Assembly: GCA_003567685.1 (NCBI GenBank)
Contig: PWYW01000022.1
Location: 1-33,236, forward strand
Direction of reading: 5' to 3'
DNA: 33,236 nucleotides
Origin: Gammaproteobacteria bacterium
GTDB lineage: Bacteria; Pseudomonadota; Gammaproteobacteria; Xanthomonadales; Wenzhouxiangellaceae
The notes under the pieces were generated by a model. That model did no database searches. It saw only the letters and a list, made by a program, of their open reading frames with translations, and had not been told where the DNA came from. The position numbers and the translations under genes were made by a program. This document shows, piece after piece, positions 11,244 to 19,707 of the stretch (position 1 is the first letter of the stretch; each line of letters starts with the position of its first letter).

Positions 11244-12167
11244 TTAGTAGCCGCGTTCGCGCTTGACCAGTCCCAGGGGTGGCAGGCCTTTTCGGACCCG
11301 ATGGTAACTCTCGACGATCAGCTCGGCGGCCTCATCGCTGCGGGTGATGGCCGAACAGTGCGGGGTAATGCGGATTTGCGGATGTTGCCAGAAGGGGTGG
11401 TCGGCGGGCAGCGGTTCCTGGTCGAACACATCAAGAATGGCCAGCGCCGGGCGTCGCTGTTCCAGGGCGGGTGCCAGGTCCGCTTCAATCAAGTGCGGGC
11501 CACGGCCGACGCTGATCAGCACCGAATCGGGCTTCATGGTGGTGAACAGTCGCTGGTTGAGAATGCCGCGAGTCTGGTCAGTGAGCGGCAGCAGGCAGAT
11601 CAGGTAGTCGGCCTGCGCTGCCAGGGTGGCCAATCCGCTGGCACCGCTGTGGACGACAGTGTCGTCAATTGACTGGCCGCTGCGGGTCCAGGCAGTGACA
11701 GGCAAGTCCAGTGCCTGGAAGGCCCGCGCGCAGGCTTGGCCGAGATGGCCATAGCCGAGCAGGCCGATGGTGGGCGTATGGCGCGGCGTCCAGGGTTGCC
11801 AGCGCCGTTCGGACTGCTGGCCGGCGAAGCGATCCAATCCTTTCCAGTGCCACAACACTTGCGCGACCAGGTAGGCGGCCATGTCGCTGGCCAGTTTCGG
11901 CCCGGCCAGTCGGCCCAGCGGCAGGTGTTCAGGCAGGTCCGGATCATTGACCAGGTGTTCCACGCCGGCGCCCAGGGAGCTGACCGCTTTCAGGCCGGTC
12001 AGTCTGGGGAGTAGTCCGGGCGGCTGGCGCCACAGTACGGCAAAGTCGATGTCCTCGGGCTGGCCGATGTCCGGCCAGTTGCGCACGTTCACCCCGGGCG
12101 CCATGGCCGCGACGCGCGCGGCCAGGCGGGAGGTGTCACGATCACTTGCGCAGATCAGCAGCGCCAT
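11244..12167 (-). CDS. ghrA: D-2-hydroxyacid dehydrogenase, GhrA-type glyoxylate/hydroxypyruvate reductase
   Basis: A 307-residue NAD(P)H-dependent reductase, the size of GhrA. The nucleotide-binding turn is GLLGYGHLGQA (residues 136-146). The catalytic set of the D-2-hydroxyacid dehydrogenases is present: Arg222 in SVGRGPHLIEADL, Glu251 in DVFDQEPLP and His270 in ITPHCSA. GAGVEHL near residue 67 is typical of GhrA. It likely reduces glyoxylate or hydroxypyruvate in the cytoplasm; substrate preference cannot be read from sequence. It lies 26 bases after the last amidohydrolase gene on the same strand and may be co-transcribed. No strong ribosome site is seen before the ATG. Confidence 0.88.
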   Translation of the reverse strand: MALLICASDRDTSRLAARVAAMAPGVNVRNWPDIGQPEDIDFAVLWRQPPGLLPRLTGLKAVSSLGAGVEHLVNDPDLPEHLPLGRLAGPKLASDMAAYLVAQVLWHWKGLDRFAGQQSERRWQPWTPRHTPTIGLLGYGHLGQACARAFQALDLPVTAWTRSGQSIDDTVVHSGASGLATLAAQADYLICLLPLTDQTRGILNQRLFTTMKPDSVLISVGRGPHLIEADLAPALEQRRPALAILDVFDQEPLPADHPFWQHPQIRITPHCSAITRSDEAAELIVESYHRVRKGLPPLGLVKRERGY

Positions 12168-12193
12168 CGTTGCTGTGTGTATCGTTTCGGGTC

Positions 12194-13522
12194 TTATCGA
12201 CCCTGGACGTTGGCGTTGCGGTCCTTGTAGCGCTCGTACAGGCGACGGGTCCGGTCGCGACCCAGGTCAACGCTCTGGCCGTCGACCCACACCTGGCGGA
12301 TCTGGCTGGTGGCTTCCAGCGGGTCGCCAGTGGCGGCAAACAGGGTGGCGCGCTTGCCCACCTCCAGGCTTCCCAGTTCATCCCCGAGGCCGAAGATTTC
12401 CGCCGGCCACAGGGTCACGCTTTTCAGTGCCGCATCTTCGCTCAAGCCGTGGCCGACGGCGCTGCCAGCCTGGAAGGGCAGGTTGCGCGCGTTGGCTACC
12501 TGAAGTCCGCTGCCGGTGTCGGCAATAGCGAACTTGACGCCTGCCGCTTCCAGTTTGGCGGGTGCGACGAAGGCCATGTCATAAGCCTCCCACCGGCGCG
12601 TTGGCAGTGAATAGACGTCCCGCAGGATGACTGGAACATCGTCAGCGGCCAGCCGGTCAGCCAGGTATTGGACATCGGCATTGGCCGAGAGGATGATGCG
12701 CTCGAAGCCCTGTTCCTGGGCCCAGTCGAGTGCCGCTTCCATCACGTCATAGCGGTTGGCATGGAGCATCAGCGGAACGTCGCCGGACAGCAGGCCGCCG
12801 AGTGCCTCAAGCTGGTCGTTGCGGGCAGGCGCCGGGCCATTGCCGTCGTTGGCAGCGGCATTCGCCTGGTGCCAGTGGCGAGCCAGATCCAGCGTTTGGT
12901 TGATCAACTTCAGGTCGTCGTTGTCCTCGTCGTCGACCGCGCCGGGCGGGTAGACAATATGCATCGCCACCGGGGCGGCCAGGGTCATTTCCTCCCAGCT
13001 CCAGCCTTCCAGGCTGATCACCGCCGAGGTACCGCGGATCAAACCGCCGCCCGGCACGATGTGGGCGCTGAGGATGCCGCCGGCCATGCTGGTTGGTAAC
13101 AACTCTGAATCGTGGTTGACGGCCACTTCGACGCGGATGGCCGGGTTGATGTTGCCCATCTCCACGGTATCCACGGTGCCGGCCACGCTGGCAATTTCGG
13201 TAATTCCCAGTTGGGTGCCCGGATGGATGAACCCGGGGTAGAGATGCAGGCCGTCCAGCTCGACGCGTTCGGCGTCGTCGGGAATATCGACGTCACTGCC
13301 GATGGCCTCGATTCGGCCATCGCGAATCAGCACGGTGGCGTTCTCGATCGGGTCCGAACTGACCGGGTGCACGGTAGCACCGACCAGGGCGGTGGTGCTG
13401 GCCTGAGCGGCGCTGACCATCAGCAGGCTGGCAGTTGCTGCCAGGGCCAGTCGGCGGACCGGGCCGTTCGGGGCGAGGTTATCGATCAAATCAGTGATCA
13501 TGGAAAATGCAGAATTCATCAT
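12194..13522 (-). CDS. Amidohydrolase-fold protein lacking the HxH metal motif (third of three)
   Basis: A 442-residue exported member of the amidohydrolase superfamily. A signal peptide is visible after a longer N-terminus (RRLALAATASLLMVSAAQAS). The entry domain (ALVGATVHPV, IENATVLIRDGRIEAIG) and the closing strand (LGDELGSLEVGKRATLFAA) are clear. Where active enzymes have PGxIDxHxH, this one has YPGFIHPGTQLGI, so both histidines are missing; an aspartate remains at FAIADTG. Hydrolase activity is therefore doubtful. Its start overlaps the end of the preceding amidohydrolase by 32 bases; an internal ATG at 13501 would reduce the overlap but has no ribosome site. It may be a structural partner of its active neighbour. 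Confidence 0.8.
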   Translation of the reverse strand: MMNSAFSMITDLIDNLAPNGPVRRLALAATASLLMVSAAQASTTALVGATVHPVSSDPIENATVLIRDGRIEAIGSDVDIPDDAERVELDGLHLYPGFIHPGTQLGITEIASVAGTVDTVEMGNINPAIRVEVAVNHDSELLPTSMAGGILSAHIVPGGGLIRGTSAVISLEGWSWEEMTLAAPVAMHIVYPPGAVDDEDNDDLKLINQTLDLARHWHQANAAANDGNGPAPARNDQLEALGGLLSGDVPLMLHANRYDVMEAALDWAQEQGFERIILSANADVQYLADRLAADDVPVILRDVYSLPTRRWEAYDMAFVAPAKLEAAGVKFAIADTGSGLQVANARNLPFQAGSAVGHGLSEDAALKSVTLWPAEIFGLGDELGSLEVGKRATLFAATGDPLEATSQIRQVWVDGQSVDLGRDRTRRLYERYKDRNANVQGR

Positions 13523-14981
13523 GGTCCAGTTCCGATTGGCGGTAGCCGGTCAAGTGGGTGGCGAAGCTGTGCACGCGACGACGTTCAGGCGCTGAGTCCT
13601 GGCCGTCGCCGTCGTTGCCGTTGGCGTTGTCGCCGTTGCTGTCGAGGACGCGGGCCATCAGCTCGGCGCGTTCGGCCTCCAGCTTCTCGCGCATGCGCTG
13701 GTCTGCCTCGCGATCAAAATAGCGGCGACCGTCAACCCAGGTCTGGTCAACCAGCGCACGGGTCGAGAGCGGGTGGGCGGTCCAGATCACCAGGTCGGCA
13801 TCCATGCCGGGTGCCAGGCGACCGATGCGGTCACCCACGCCCAACTGGTCGGCTGCCCAGGCGGTAACCATCTTCAGCGCATCGTGTTCATCGACGCCGC
13901 CGTAGCGCACGGCCTTGGCCGCTTCCAGGTTCATGCGGCGGGCCAGCTCCGGGTTGTCGGAATGCAGTGCGGTAAGCACGCCCGACTGGTGCATCAGCGC
14001 CGGGTTGAAGCCGGTACCGTCAATGGCTTCGTACTTGAAGGCCCACCAGTCGATGAAGGTGGAGCCGCCGGCGCCGTGTTCGGCCATGCGCGGCGCGATC
14101 TTGTAGCCTTCGAGCACGTGCTGGAAGGTCTTGATCACAAAATCGAACTGTTCGGCCAGGCGCATCAGTGCCAGCATTTCATCGGCCCGATAAGCGTGCG
14201 AGTGAACGTCTCGCTCGCTGTTGAGGATCTCGGCAATGGCTTCCAGTTCGTGATTGGGGCGGGGCGGTACCCGGTCGCGGGCCGCCCGTCCGCTGGGGAA
14301 GCTGTCCATGGCCTGGCGGTAGTCAGCCGCCTGCTGAAATTTATCGCGGATGATCTGCTCGACGCCGTGGCGGGTTTGCGGGTAGCGCAGCTCGCTGGCC
14401 TGCCAGTTGCTCTGCTTGGGGTTTTCGCCCAGGGCAAACTTGATGCCCTCTGGCGCGGCATCAAAGACCAGCTCGGCCGGGCTGGCGCCCCAGCGCATCT
14501 TGATGACCGACATCTGGCCGCCAATCGCGTTGGCCGAACCGTGAAGCAGATTGATGGTGGTGACACCACCGGCCAGCTGGCGGTAGATGTTGATCGACTC
14601 GGAATCAATCACGTCGCGAATGCGGACATCCGCCGTGCTGATGCGAGTGGCTTCGTTGACGCCGCCGAGGATGGCCGCGTGGGAGTGGCCGTCGATGATG
14701 CCAGGCGTGACGTGGTGGCCTTCGGCGTCGATTTCGATGGCCCCGCGCGGTGCCGACAGTCCGCTGCCGATGCGGTCAATGCGACCGTTGCGAATCAGCA
14801 GGTCGTGGTTTTCAAGAATGCCCTTGTCGGTGGCTGTCCAGATCGTGGCGTTGCGAATCAGCACGGCATCCGGCTGTTCCGGCTGCGGGCTGTTCCAGGC
14901 CTCGATGTCGGGCGTCCAGTCGGCCTGGGCGGTAGTGAAGGCCAGGCCCGAGATCAGGCCGGCAAGTATCCAGTGTCGCAT
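13491..14981 (-). CDS. Periplasmic amidohydrolase with intact metal motif (second of three)
   Basis: A 496-residue exported protein of the amidohydrolase superfamily. The signal peptide is residues 1-20 (ILAGLISGLAFTTAQA). The metal-binding HxH is present in PGIIDGHSHAAI, with later likely ligands in TFQHVLEGYK, MAEHGAG and TALHSDN (the conserved aspartate). The closing segment LGVGDRIGRLAPGMDADLVIW is typical of imidazolonepropionase/dipeptidase-like members. The C-terminus after about residue 435 is charged and D/N-rich. Substrate is unknown; related exported proteins are often thought to act on peptides or cyclic amides. Its ATG shares one base with the stop of the upstream paralogue (TGATG), so the genes are one operon. 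Confidence 0.88.
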   Translation of the reverse strand: MRHWILAGLISGLAFTTAQADWTPDIEAWNSPQPEQPDAVLIRNATIWTATDKGILENHDLLIRNGRIDRIGSGLSAPRGAIEIDAEGHHVTPGIIDGHSHAAILGGVNEATRISTADVRIRDVIDSESINIYRQLAGGVTTINLLHGSANAIGGQMSVIKMRWGASPAELVFDAAPEGIKFALGENPKQSNWQASELRYPQTRHGVEQIIRDKFQQAADYRQAMDSFPSGRAARDRVPPRPNHELEAIAEILNSERDVHSHAYRADEMLALMRLAEQFDFVIKTFQHVLEGYKIAPRMAEHGAGGSTFIDWWAFKYEAIDGTGFNPALMHQSGVLTALHSDNPELARRMNLEAAKAVRYGGVDEHDALKMVTAWAADQLGVGDRIGRLAPGMDADLVIWTAHPLSTRALVDQTWVDGRRYFDREADQRMREKLEAERAELMARVLDSNGDNANGNDGDGQDSAPERRRVHSFATHLTGYRQSELDHDEFCIFHDH

Positions 14982-16591
14982 CAGATCGACTCCTCTTCAT
15001 CGGGGCCGGCACTGCGGCGGCCACGCACGGTGAATTCTCCAAACGGCCCGCTGCCGTTGCCGCGGGCGCGGTCACCCTCGACATCCAGGCGGATCGAAAT
15101 GGTTCCGGATCCGCCAAAGCGGCTGGCGTCGATGGTGGCAATAACGCGCTCGCCGCTCACTCGAACCTCGGTCAGCGGGGTGTCGTTGCCCATGACGGAC
15201 AGGGTGCCTTCCATGCGACTGACCGGGCCGCTGAGAACCAGCTGGGCTTCCACATCGCCCATGCCGCCCAGGCCCAGAACCAGGTCCCAGGTGCCGGCCG
15301 GGTCAATCGCCGGCGGCACGATGGCGGCCAGCACGTACTGCTTGCCGTCCACCCAGACCTGGCTGATCGACGGCGATTCAACCAGCAGGTCGCCTTCAAC
15401 CACCAGCAGGTTGGCCATGGCGCCGCTGCGAATGCGGCCGGCACGATCACCCAGACCCAGCCAGTCGGCTGGCGCGGTGGTCAGTGAGGCCAGGGCCAGG
15501 TCAGCATCCAGGCCGCGCTCGATGGCTTTGACCAGGTTGGCAAAGATCTGGTTGGGCGATGACAGGCCGTGGCTGGTAAACATCAGCGGAATGCCGGCTT
15601 CGGCCAGCTGCCTGGGGTTGTTCGGCGCGCGATCCCAGCGGCGCAGCATCTCGAGCGAGACGTTTCGGTCGTTCTCATCACGCACGTCCGGTGCATCAGG
15701 GAAGTCCAGCGGCAGGATATGAGGGATGCGGCGATTGCCGAATGCCCCAAGGCGCTGGTATTCGGCACCATGGCCAACCATCACCAGGTTGATGTCACCG
15801 GGCTCAATGAACTCCAGAATGCGCAAGGTATCCAGCAGGTCCTGGGATTCGAAGATCAGCGGGGTCTGGCCAGCCAGCGCCGGGGCCAGGGCATCCACGC
15901 CTTCCAGCCATTCCGGACGGGCCTGGGCCGGGTTGCGCTGCCAGGCGGCGCGGGCGGTGGCCTGCCACTGGGCATCGGCGAAGGTCTGGCGCATCAGGGC
16001 AACGGCACCCATCAGTGAGCCAGGGAATTGACGATTGGAGGAGCGACCATCGAAGCTCGCGACCTGGCCGAACTGAGGATTCAGCAGATTGTTCGACAGG
16101 CCATGCTCGCCAAGGTTGGCCAGCATACCGCTACCCCGCAGCAAGCCGTCATCAGCCACCATCAATGCGGTGGTGAAGCCGGCCCGGCGCAGTTCAGCCA
16201 CGCGATCCGCCGGCCAGTCTCCTGCGGTCAATTGACGGTCAGGGTTGATCAGCTCGTGCCGGCCCGGCGGCGTTTCGCCGTTATCGTCATCCTTCTTGAT
16301 GCTGACCGGGTAGTAAGGATCGATCAGGCCGGGGAACACGGTGATCGGATCCTGGCCCTCGGCCCGTTCGAAGGTGTGCAGGCGGGCATCGGCTGGCGGG
16401 GTGACGTTGGCACCGACCGCCTCGATAACGCCGTCCCGGATAACCACGGTGCCAGACTCGATGACGCGGCCGGGCTCCAGGACGATGCGCACGTCAACCA
16501 GCGCGTGGGCGCCGGGTGCGGGCTGACGCAGTTCAGCCGAAACGGCCACTGACGCCGCGGCGCACAGCAAAATTACGCTTAGGAATCGCAA
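14981..16591 (-). CDS. Amidohydrolase-fold protein lacking the HxH motif, with extra C-terminal domain (first of three)
   Basis: A 536-residue exported amidohydrolase-like protein. I place the start at TTG 16591: it follows a GGGAGAG ribosome site at 16603-16597 by about five bases and opens straight into a signal peptide (LRFLSVILLCAAASVAVSA). The open frame continues 142 codons upstream, but only through the inverted-repeat element, and looks non-coding. The fold is seen in IESGTVVIRDGVIEAVGANV and LGLGDRAGRIRSGAMANLLV. The metal site reads FPGLIDPYYPVSI, so the HxH is absent. After about residue 410 there is an added beta-rich domain (GTWDLVLGLGGMGDVEAQLV). First gene of the three-gene unit. 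Probably a non-catalytic paralogue. Confidence 0.8.
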   Translation of the reverse strand: MRFLSVILLCAAASVAVSAELRQPAPGAHALVDVRIVLEPGRVIESGTVVIRDGVIEAVGANVTPPADARLHTFERAEGQDPITVFPGLIDPYYPVSIKKDDDNGETPPGRHELINPDRQLTAGDWPADRVAELRRAGFTTALMVADDGLLRGSGMLANLGEHGLSNNLLNPQFGQVASFDGRSSNRQFPGSLMGAVALMRQTFADAQWQATARAAWQRNPAQARPEWLEGVDALAPALAGQTPLIFESQDLLDTLRILEFIEPGDINLVMVGHGAEYQRLGAFGNRRIPHILPLDFPDAPDVRDENDRNVSLEMLRRWDRAPNNPRQLAEAGIPLMFTSHGLSSPNQIFANLVKAIERGLDADLALASLTTAPADWLGLGDRAGRIRSGAMANLLVVEGDLLVESPSISQVWVDGKQYVLAAIVPPAIDPAGTWDLVLGLGGMGDVEAQLVLSGPVSRMEGTLSVMGNDTPLTEVRVSGERVIATIDASRFGGSGTISIRLDVEGDRARGNGSGPFGEFTVRGRRSAGPDEEESI

Positions 16592-16697
16592 AAGGTCTCT
16601 CCCTTGAAGACTTGCTTGGAGACGCAAGAGTAGCGGCTTTGCGTCAACCGTGCATGGGTCGAAGGTCACGGAAGGCCAGTGAGCCTGCCTCGGAGAC

Positions 16698-16938
16698 ATC
16701 GGTTGGAGGCGCTTGACTGGAGGGCACTGCCGGTCGGGCCACGGTTTTGTCGGCCGCCCGGATGGGCGACCGATTCCCTGCAGGGCTCGGGCCAGGCGGG
16801 GGCCGCCGAACTCGCTACACGCCCTGCGGGCGCTTCGCTCAGACATGCGGCGGCCCTTTTCCGCCTGGCCCTGCGCGCTTCGGCTGCACCTTAACGGCCC
16901 GACCGACAGTGCCCTCCTGTCAATCGACTCCAACCGAT
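16698..16938. mobile_element. MITE-like element with 43-bp terminal inverted repeats
   Basis: Bases 16698-16740 and 16896-16938 are inverted copies matching at 39 of 43 positions. Inside them a second pair is visible: GGGCCAGGCGGGGGCCGCCG around 16790-16808 against CGGCGGCCC-TTTT-CCGCCTGGCCC at 16849-16871. The 241-base unit is thus mostly palindromic, contains no gene, and lies between two minus-strand transcription units. I see no clear target-site duplication. It could be a non-autonomous mobile element, or a large structured RNA or terminator. Copy number in the genome would decide. Confidence 0.6.
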
Positions 16939-16982
16939 CCTGATTTTGGAGGGTAGTTTGGGGGCTGGGTTGGGTTTGAGAG

Positions 16983-17012
16983 GACCGGCCATCCCAAGGG
17001 AGCTGGCCGGTC
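16983..17012 (-). terminator. Hairpin after the DUF4156 gene
   Basis: GACCGGCC (16983-16990) and GGCCGGTC (17005-17012) form a perfect eight-base stem with a 14-base loop, a few bases after the stop of the DUF4156 gene. On the minus strand it is followed by a C/T-rich rather than pure T stretch, so it is a plausible but not ideal terminator. Confidence 0.5.
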
Positions 17013-17017
17013 TGCAA

Positions 17018-17338
17018 TCAGGGGCAGCGATAGATGGCGAAGCGGCGCTGGCCGTCGCGTACCGGGCCGTCGGGCACGATGACGTTGCCGCCCATTTCAA
17101 CCGCGCTGTTGCGGGCCAGGTCGGCCAGTTCATCTTCAACGCGCGTGGCGCGACGCTGGACGGCGGCAACCCGGTCGCGCACCGAGGTGGTGGTATGGCC
17201 CAGGCGCTCGCAGCCGCGAACCTGTCCGGCGGCACGCTGTTCAACCTGCTCGGCGCCGGGCTCGGTACGAACCCAGGTGCAGGCCGACAGGCCAAGGGCG
17301 ATAGCGATGGGGATGATGATCAAGCGAATCAAGGTCAT
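17018..17338 (-). CDS. DUF4156-type lipoprotein
   Basis: A roughly 106-residue predicted lipoprotein. The start at 17338 opens into a short signal (LIRLIIIPIAIALGLSAC) with a clear lipobox; the frame can be extended 20 codons upstream, but that adds nothing signal-like. The mature part fits the DUF4156 pattern as I remember it: V..CERLGHTTTSV, a central arginine-rich helix, ELADLARNSAVEMGGNVIVP, and a YRC end. The paired cysteines may form a disulphide. Function unknown. It lies 67 bases after the YedE-type permease gene on the same strand. Confidence 0.75.
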   Translation of the reverse strand: MTLIRLIIIPIAIALGLSACTWVRTEPGAEQVEQRAAGQVRGCERLGHTTTSVRDRVAAVQRRATRVEDELADLARNSAVEMGGNVIVPDGPVRDGQRRFAIYRCP

Positions 17339-17405
17339 GGCCAAGAATTCCAGAAATGGAGTGAAAATCGTAGCAGATTGATCAGCCCAATGGTTCAAAG
17401 GTTCC

Positions 17406-18581
17406 TCAGGAAAGCCGGCGGCGCAGCGGCAGGCTGATGCAGACGCCGGCGACCATGCTCAGCGCAAACAGCCAGCCGCTGAGTGCCAACGCTGAAATGC
17501 CGGAAAGCAGGGTGCCGATGCTGCAGCCAAGCGCAATCATCGAGCCAAAGCCAAGCAACAGCCCACCGATAATGGCCAGCGGAATGCTGCGCCAGGGGCG
17601 ACGGGCGGGTTTGAACTGTCCGGCCATCAGGGCAGCCGCGGTGGAGGCCGCCACCATGGCGATGATGAATACGCCGTTGTCACCGATCAGCCGAACCGCG
17701 TCGCTGATGATGCAGCCGGCCACCCGGTCGAGCCCGACTATGCGTTCAGGCAGCAGCCCGGCTGTTTGTCCCAACTGGCGGGCATGGTGGCTGATTTCGG
17801 CGGTCACGCCCAGGGGCTGAGCGCGGAGGTACAGGGCAACGCCAATCAGGCCGACGAATGCACCGCCCAGCCATGCCGGCCAGCGCTGGCGGAAGATTCG
17901 ATCAACAAGGTCGGCCGGGCGTCCGGAAAAAGCCGATTGCACTGGCGGATGCGCCTGCTTGAAGTGCCGGAATAACCACAGGGTGACCAATGCAAGAATG
18001 ACCAACTGAAGCGCCGCCGACCCGGCATAGCCAAAGCGTGCCGGTAGCCATTCGACCGGTGCCTCAGCCAGCGTGCCTGGCCAGGCCTGTGTCCACAGCA
18101 TGAAGCCAAGAATGAAACCGGGAAGCACGCCGGCCAGGGCGAACAGCGACAGCCAGTTGCCCTCGCCAAGCCGATAAAGATGGGCCGAGATGCAAGAGCC
18201 CGACAGGCTCATGCCAACGCCAAAGCAGAGTCCTCCCAGAACGATCAGCCAACTGACCGGCCCGATATGCGCTCTGGGCGGCAGATGGCCCGCCGTGGGG
18301 TCGGGCACCCAGGCGCCGAATAACACCAGGTAGCCCAGCGTGCCCACTGCCAGGGCGGCGAGAATGCCCAGCATGCCGCGCGGGTCGCCTTCCTCGATCC
18401 ATTCGCGCAGGATGCAGAAGAAACAAAACCGTGAGCGCTGGAGGACGAAGCCAAAAGCGGCGCCAGCCATCAGCACGAACGAGACCTGGCGGCCCAGCGT
18501 GTCGTGCAAATGAAGGCCGCTCCCAACGAGAGCGGCCAGAATGAGCAGCGCCAGCGGCCAGCGAATCAGCGGGTAGGCCAA
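17406..18581 (-). CDS. YeeE/YedE-family (TsuA-type) sulfur-compound permease
   Basis: A 391-residue polytopic inner-membrane protein of the YeeE/YedE family; characterised members (TsuA, PmpA/B types) take up thiosulfate or related sulfur species through conserved cysteines. Cysteines sit in the expected loops: Cys53 and Cys56 in [10 protein letters not shown], Cys130 in [19 protein letters not shown], Cys290 in VAGCIISD and Cys353 in [16 protein letters not shown]. The two-fold repeat of the family is visible. The gene follows a periplasmic rhodanese by three bases, and a cysteine synthase diverges from that pair, which supports sulfur uptake for cysteine synthesis. The exact substrate is inferred. 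Confidence 0.85.
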   Translation of the reverse strand: MAYPLIRWPLALLILAALVGSGLHLHDTLGRQVSFVLMAGAAFGFVLQRSRFCFFCILREWIEEGDPRGMLGILAALAVGTLGYLVLFGAWVPDPTAGHLPPRAHIGPVSWLIVLGGLCFGVGMSLSGSCISAHLYRLGEGNWLSLFALAGVLPGFILGFMLWTQAWPGTLAEAPVEWLPARFGYAGSAALQLVILALVTLWLFRHFKQAHPPVQSAFSGRPADLVDRIFRQRWPAWLGGAFVGLIGVALYLRAQPLGVTAEISHHARQLGQTAGLLPERIVGLDRVAGCIISDAVRLIGDNGVFIIAMVAASTAAALMAGQFKPARRPWRSIPLAIIGGLLLGFGSMIALGCSIGTLLSGISALALSGWLFALSMVAGVCISLPLRRRLS

Positions 18582-18584
18582 GAA

Positions 18585-19508
18585 TCAGGTTCCTGTCCAG
18601 ACGCGACCGGCCGGGTTGCTGATGGGAACGCCAACGGCATTGCCCCATTCGGTCCAGGAGCCGTCGTAGTTGCGAACCTCGTAGCCCAGCAGGTGGCGAA
18701 GCAGGAACCAGGTATGGCTGGAACGCTCGCCGATGCGGCAGTAGGTGATGATCGGGCGTGAGCCGTCGACGCCCTGGGCGGCATACAGATCGCGCAGTTC
18801 CTCGACCGAGCGGAAGGTGCCGTCGGCCGGGTTGACGGCCTTGTCCCAGGGCACGTTGACCGCGCCGGGAATGTGGCCGGCCCGAACCGCCAGTTCCTGG
18901 ACGCCGGCCGGTGCGATAACCCGTCCGGTGAATTCGTCGTTGGAGCGAATGTCGATCAGGTCGGCATCGGTTTCACCTTCGACCACGGCCAGCACGTCGG
19001 CCAGACGTGCCCGCAATTCGGGCCGATCCTGGGCGACCTGGTAGTTGCGCCGCGGATGGCTGGGCGGCAGCGTGGACAGTGGGCGGCGTTCCAATTCCCA
19101 CTTCTTGCGGCCGCCGTCAAGCAGGCTGACGTTCTCATGCCCAAACTGCTCGAACACCCAGGCGCCCCAGGCGGCAAACCAGTTGTGGTTGTCACCGTAC
19201 AGCACGACATGGGTGTCGTTGCCAATGCCGGCTTCCGACAGCAGCTGCTCAAAGCGTTCCTGGGCCACCAGGTCCCGTCGCACGGTGTCGACCAGATCGG
19301 TGTGCCAGCGGAAATTCACCGCGCCCGGAATATGCCCTTGTTCATACAAGCCAGGGTTGACGCTGACTTCAATGACGCGGACGTTAGGATCGTTGAGGTG
19401 ATCAGATAGCCAGTCGGTATTGACCAGCGGTTCGACAGCATGCGCCAGGCCGCTGCCGATGAGTAGCAAAATTGCAGAAATCCAGTGCTTCACGATGGAG
19501 TGCCTCAA
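18585..19508 (-). CDS. Periplasmic two-domain sulfurtransferase (rhodanese)
   Basis: A 307-residue protein with a signal peptide (residues 1-24, ending GLAHA) and two rhodanese domains. The N-terminal domain is inactive, with Asp106 where the catalytic cysteine would be (YGDNHNW). The C-terminal domain carries Cys257 in CRIGERSSH, the loop of thiosulfate-type sulfurtransferases (CRxGxR) rather than the CG[S/T]GVT loop of mercaptopyruvate enzymes. GHIPGAVN occurs in both domains. It probably transfers sulfane sulfur from thiosulfate in the periplasm and hands it to the YedE-type permease encoded three bases downstream. The coupling is inference from order and location. Confidence 0.88.
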   Translation of the reverse strand: MRHSIVKHWISAILLLIGSGLAHAVEPLVNTDWLSDHLNDPNVRVIEVSVNPGLYEQGHIPGAVNFRWHTDLVDTVRRDLVAQERFEQLLSEAGIGNDTHVVLYGDNHNWFAAWGAWVFEQFGHENVSLLDGGRKKWELERRPLSTLPPSHPRRNYQVAQDRPELRARLADVLAVVEGETDADLIDIRSNDEFTGRVIAPAGVQELAVRAGHIPGAVNVPWDKAVNPADGTFRSVEELRDLYAAQGVDGSRPIITYCRIGERSSHTWFLLRHLLGYEVRNYDGSWTEWGNAVGVPISNPAGRVWTGT

Positions 19509-19707
19509 ACGGAAAAAACGAGCACTTACTGTAGATTGGGGACGTCAAGGCGAGAAAGATCAGGACGATCTAAGTTTATATCGCTTCGGGTTATATGCAG
19601 ACTTGCTGATGGCTTCATCATGTCCGCCGTACACTCCACCAAACGACACACCGGCCTGCACCGATTCTGGTGGCGAGGCCCGATTTGATGACAGGAAAGC
19701 GCAATTC

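Noticed and set aside
13773-15722. Long plus-strand open frame (649 codons)
   Set aside because: It lies fully antisense to two amidohydrolase genes with clear domains; its own translation has no recognisable motif. It is a product of high GC.
16594-17017. 142-codon N-terminal extension of the first amidohydrolase
   Set aside because: It reads through the inverted-repeat element, is unlike any signal or domain, and the TTG at 16591 has a good ribosome site and opens a signal peptide.
19420-19707. Longer N-terminus for cysteine synthase
   Set aside because: It overlaps the divergent rhodanese gene, and the family start VSNFIDAVGNTP matches ATG 19708 with a ribosome site.
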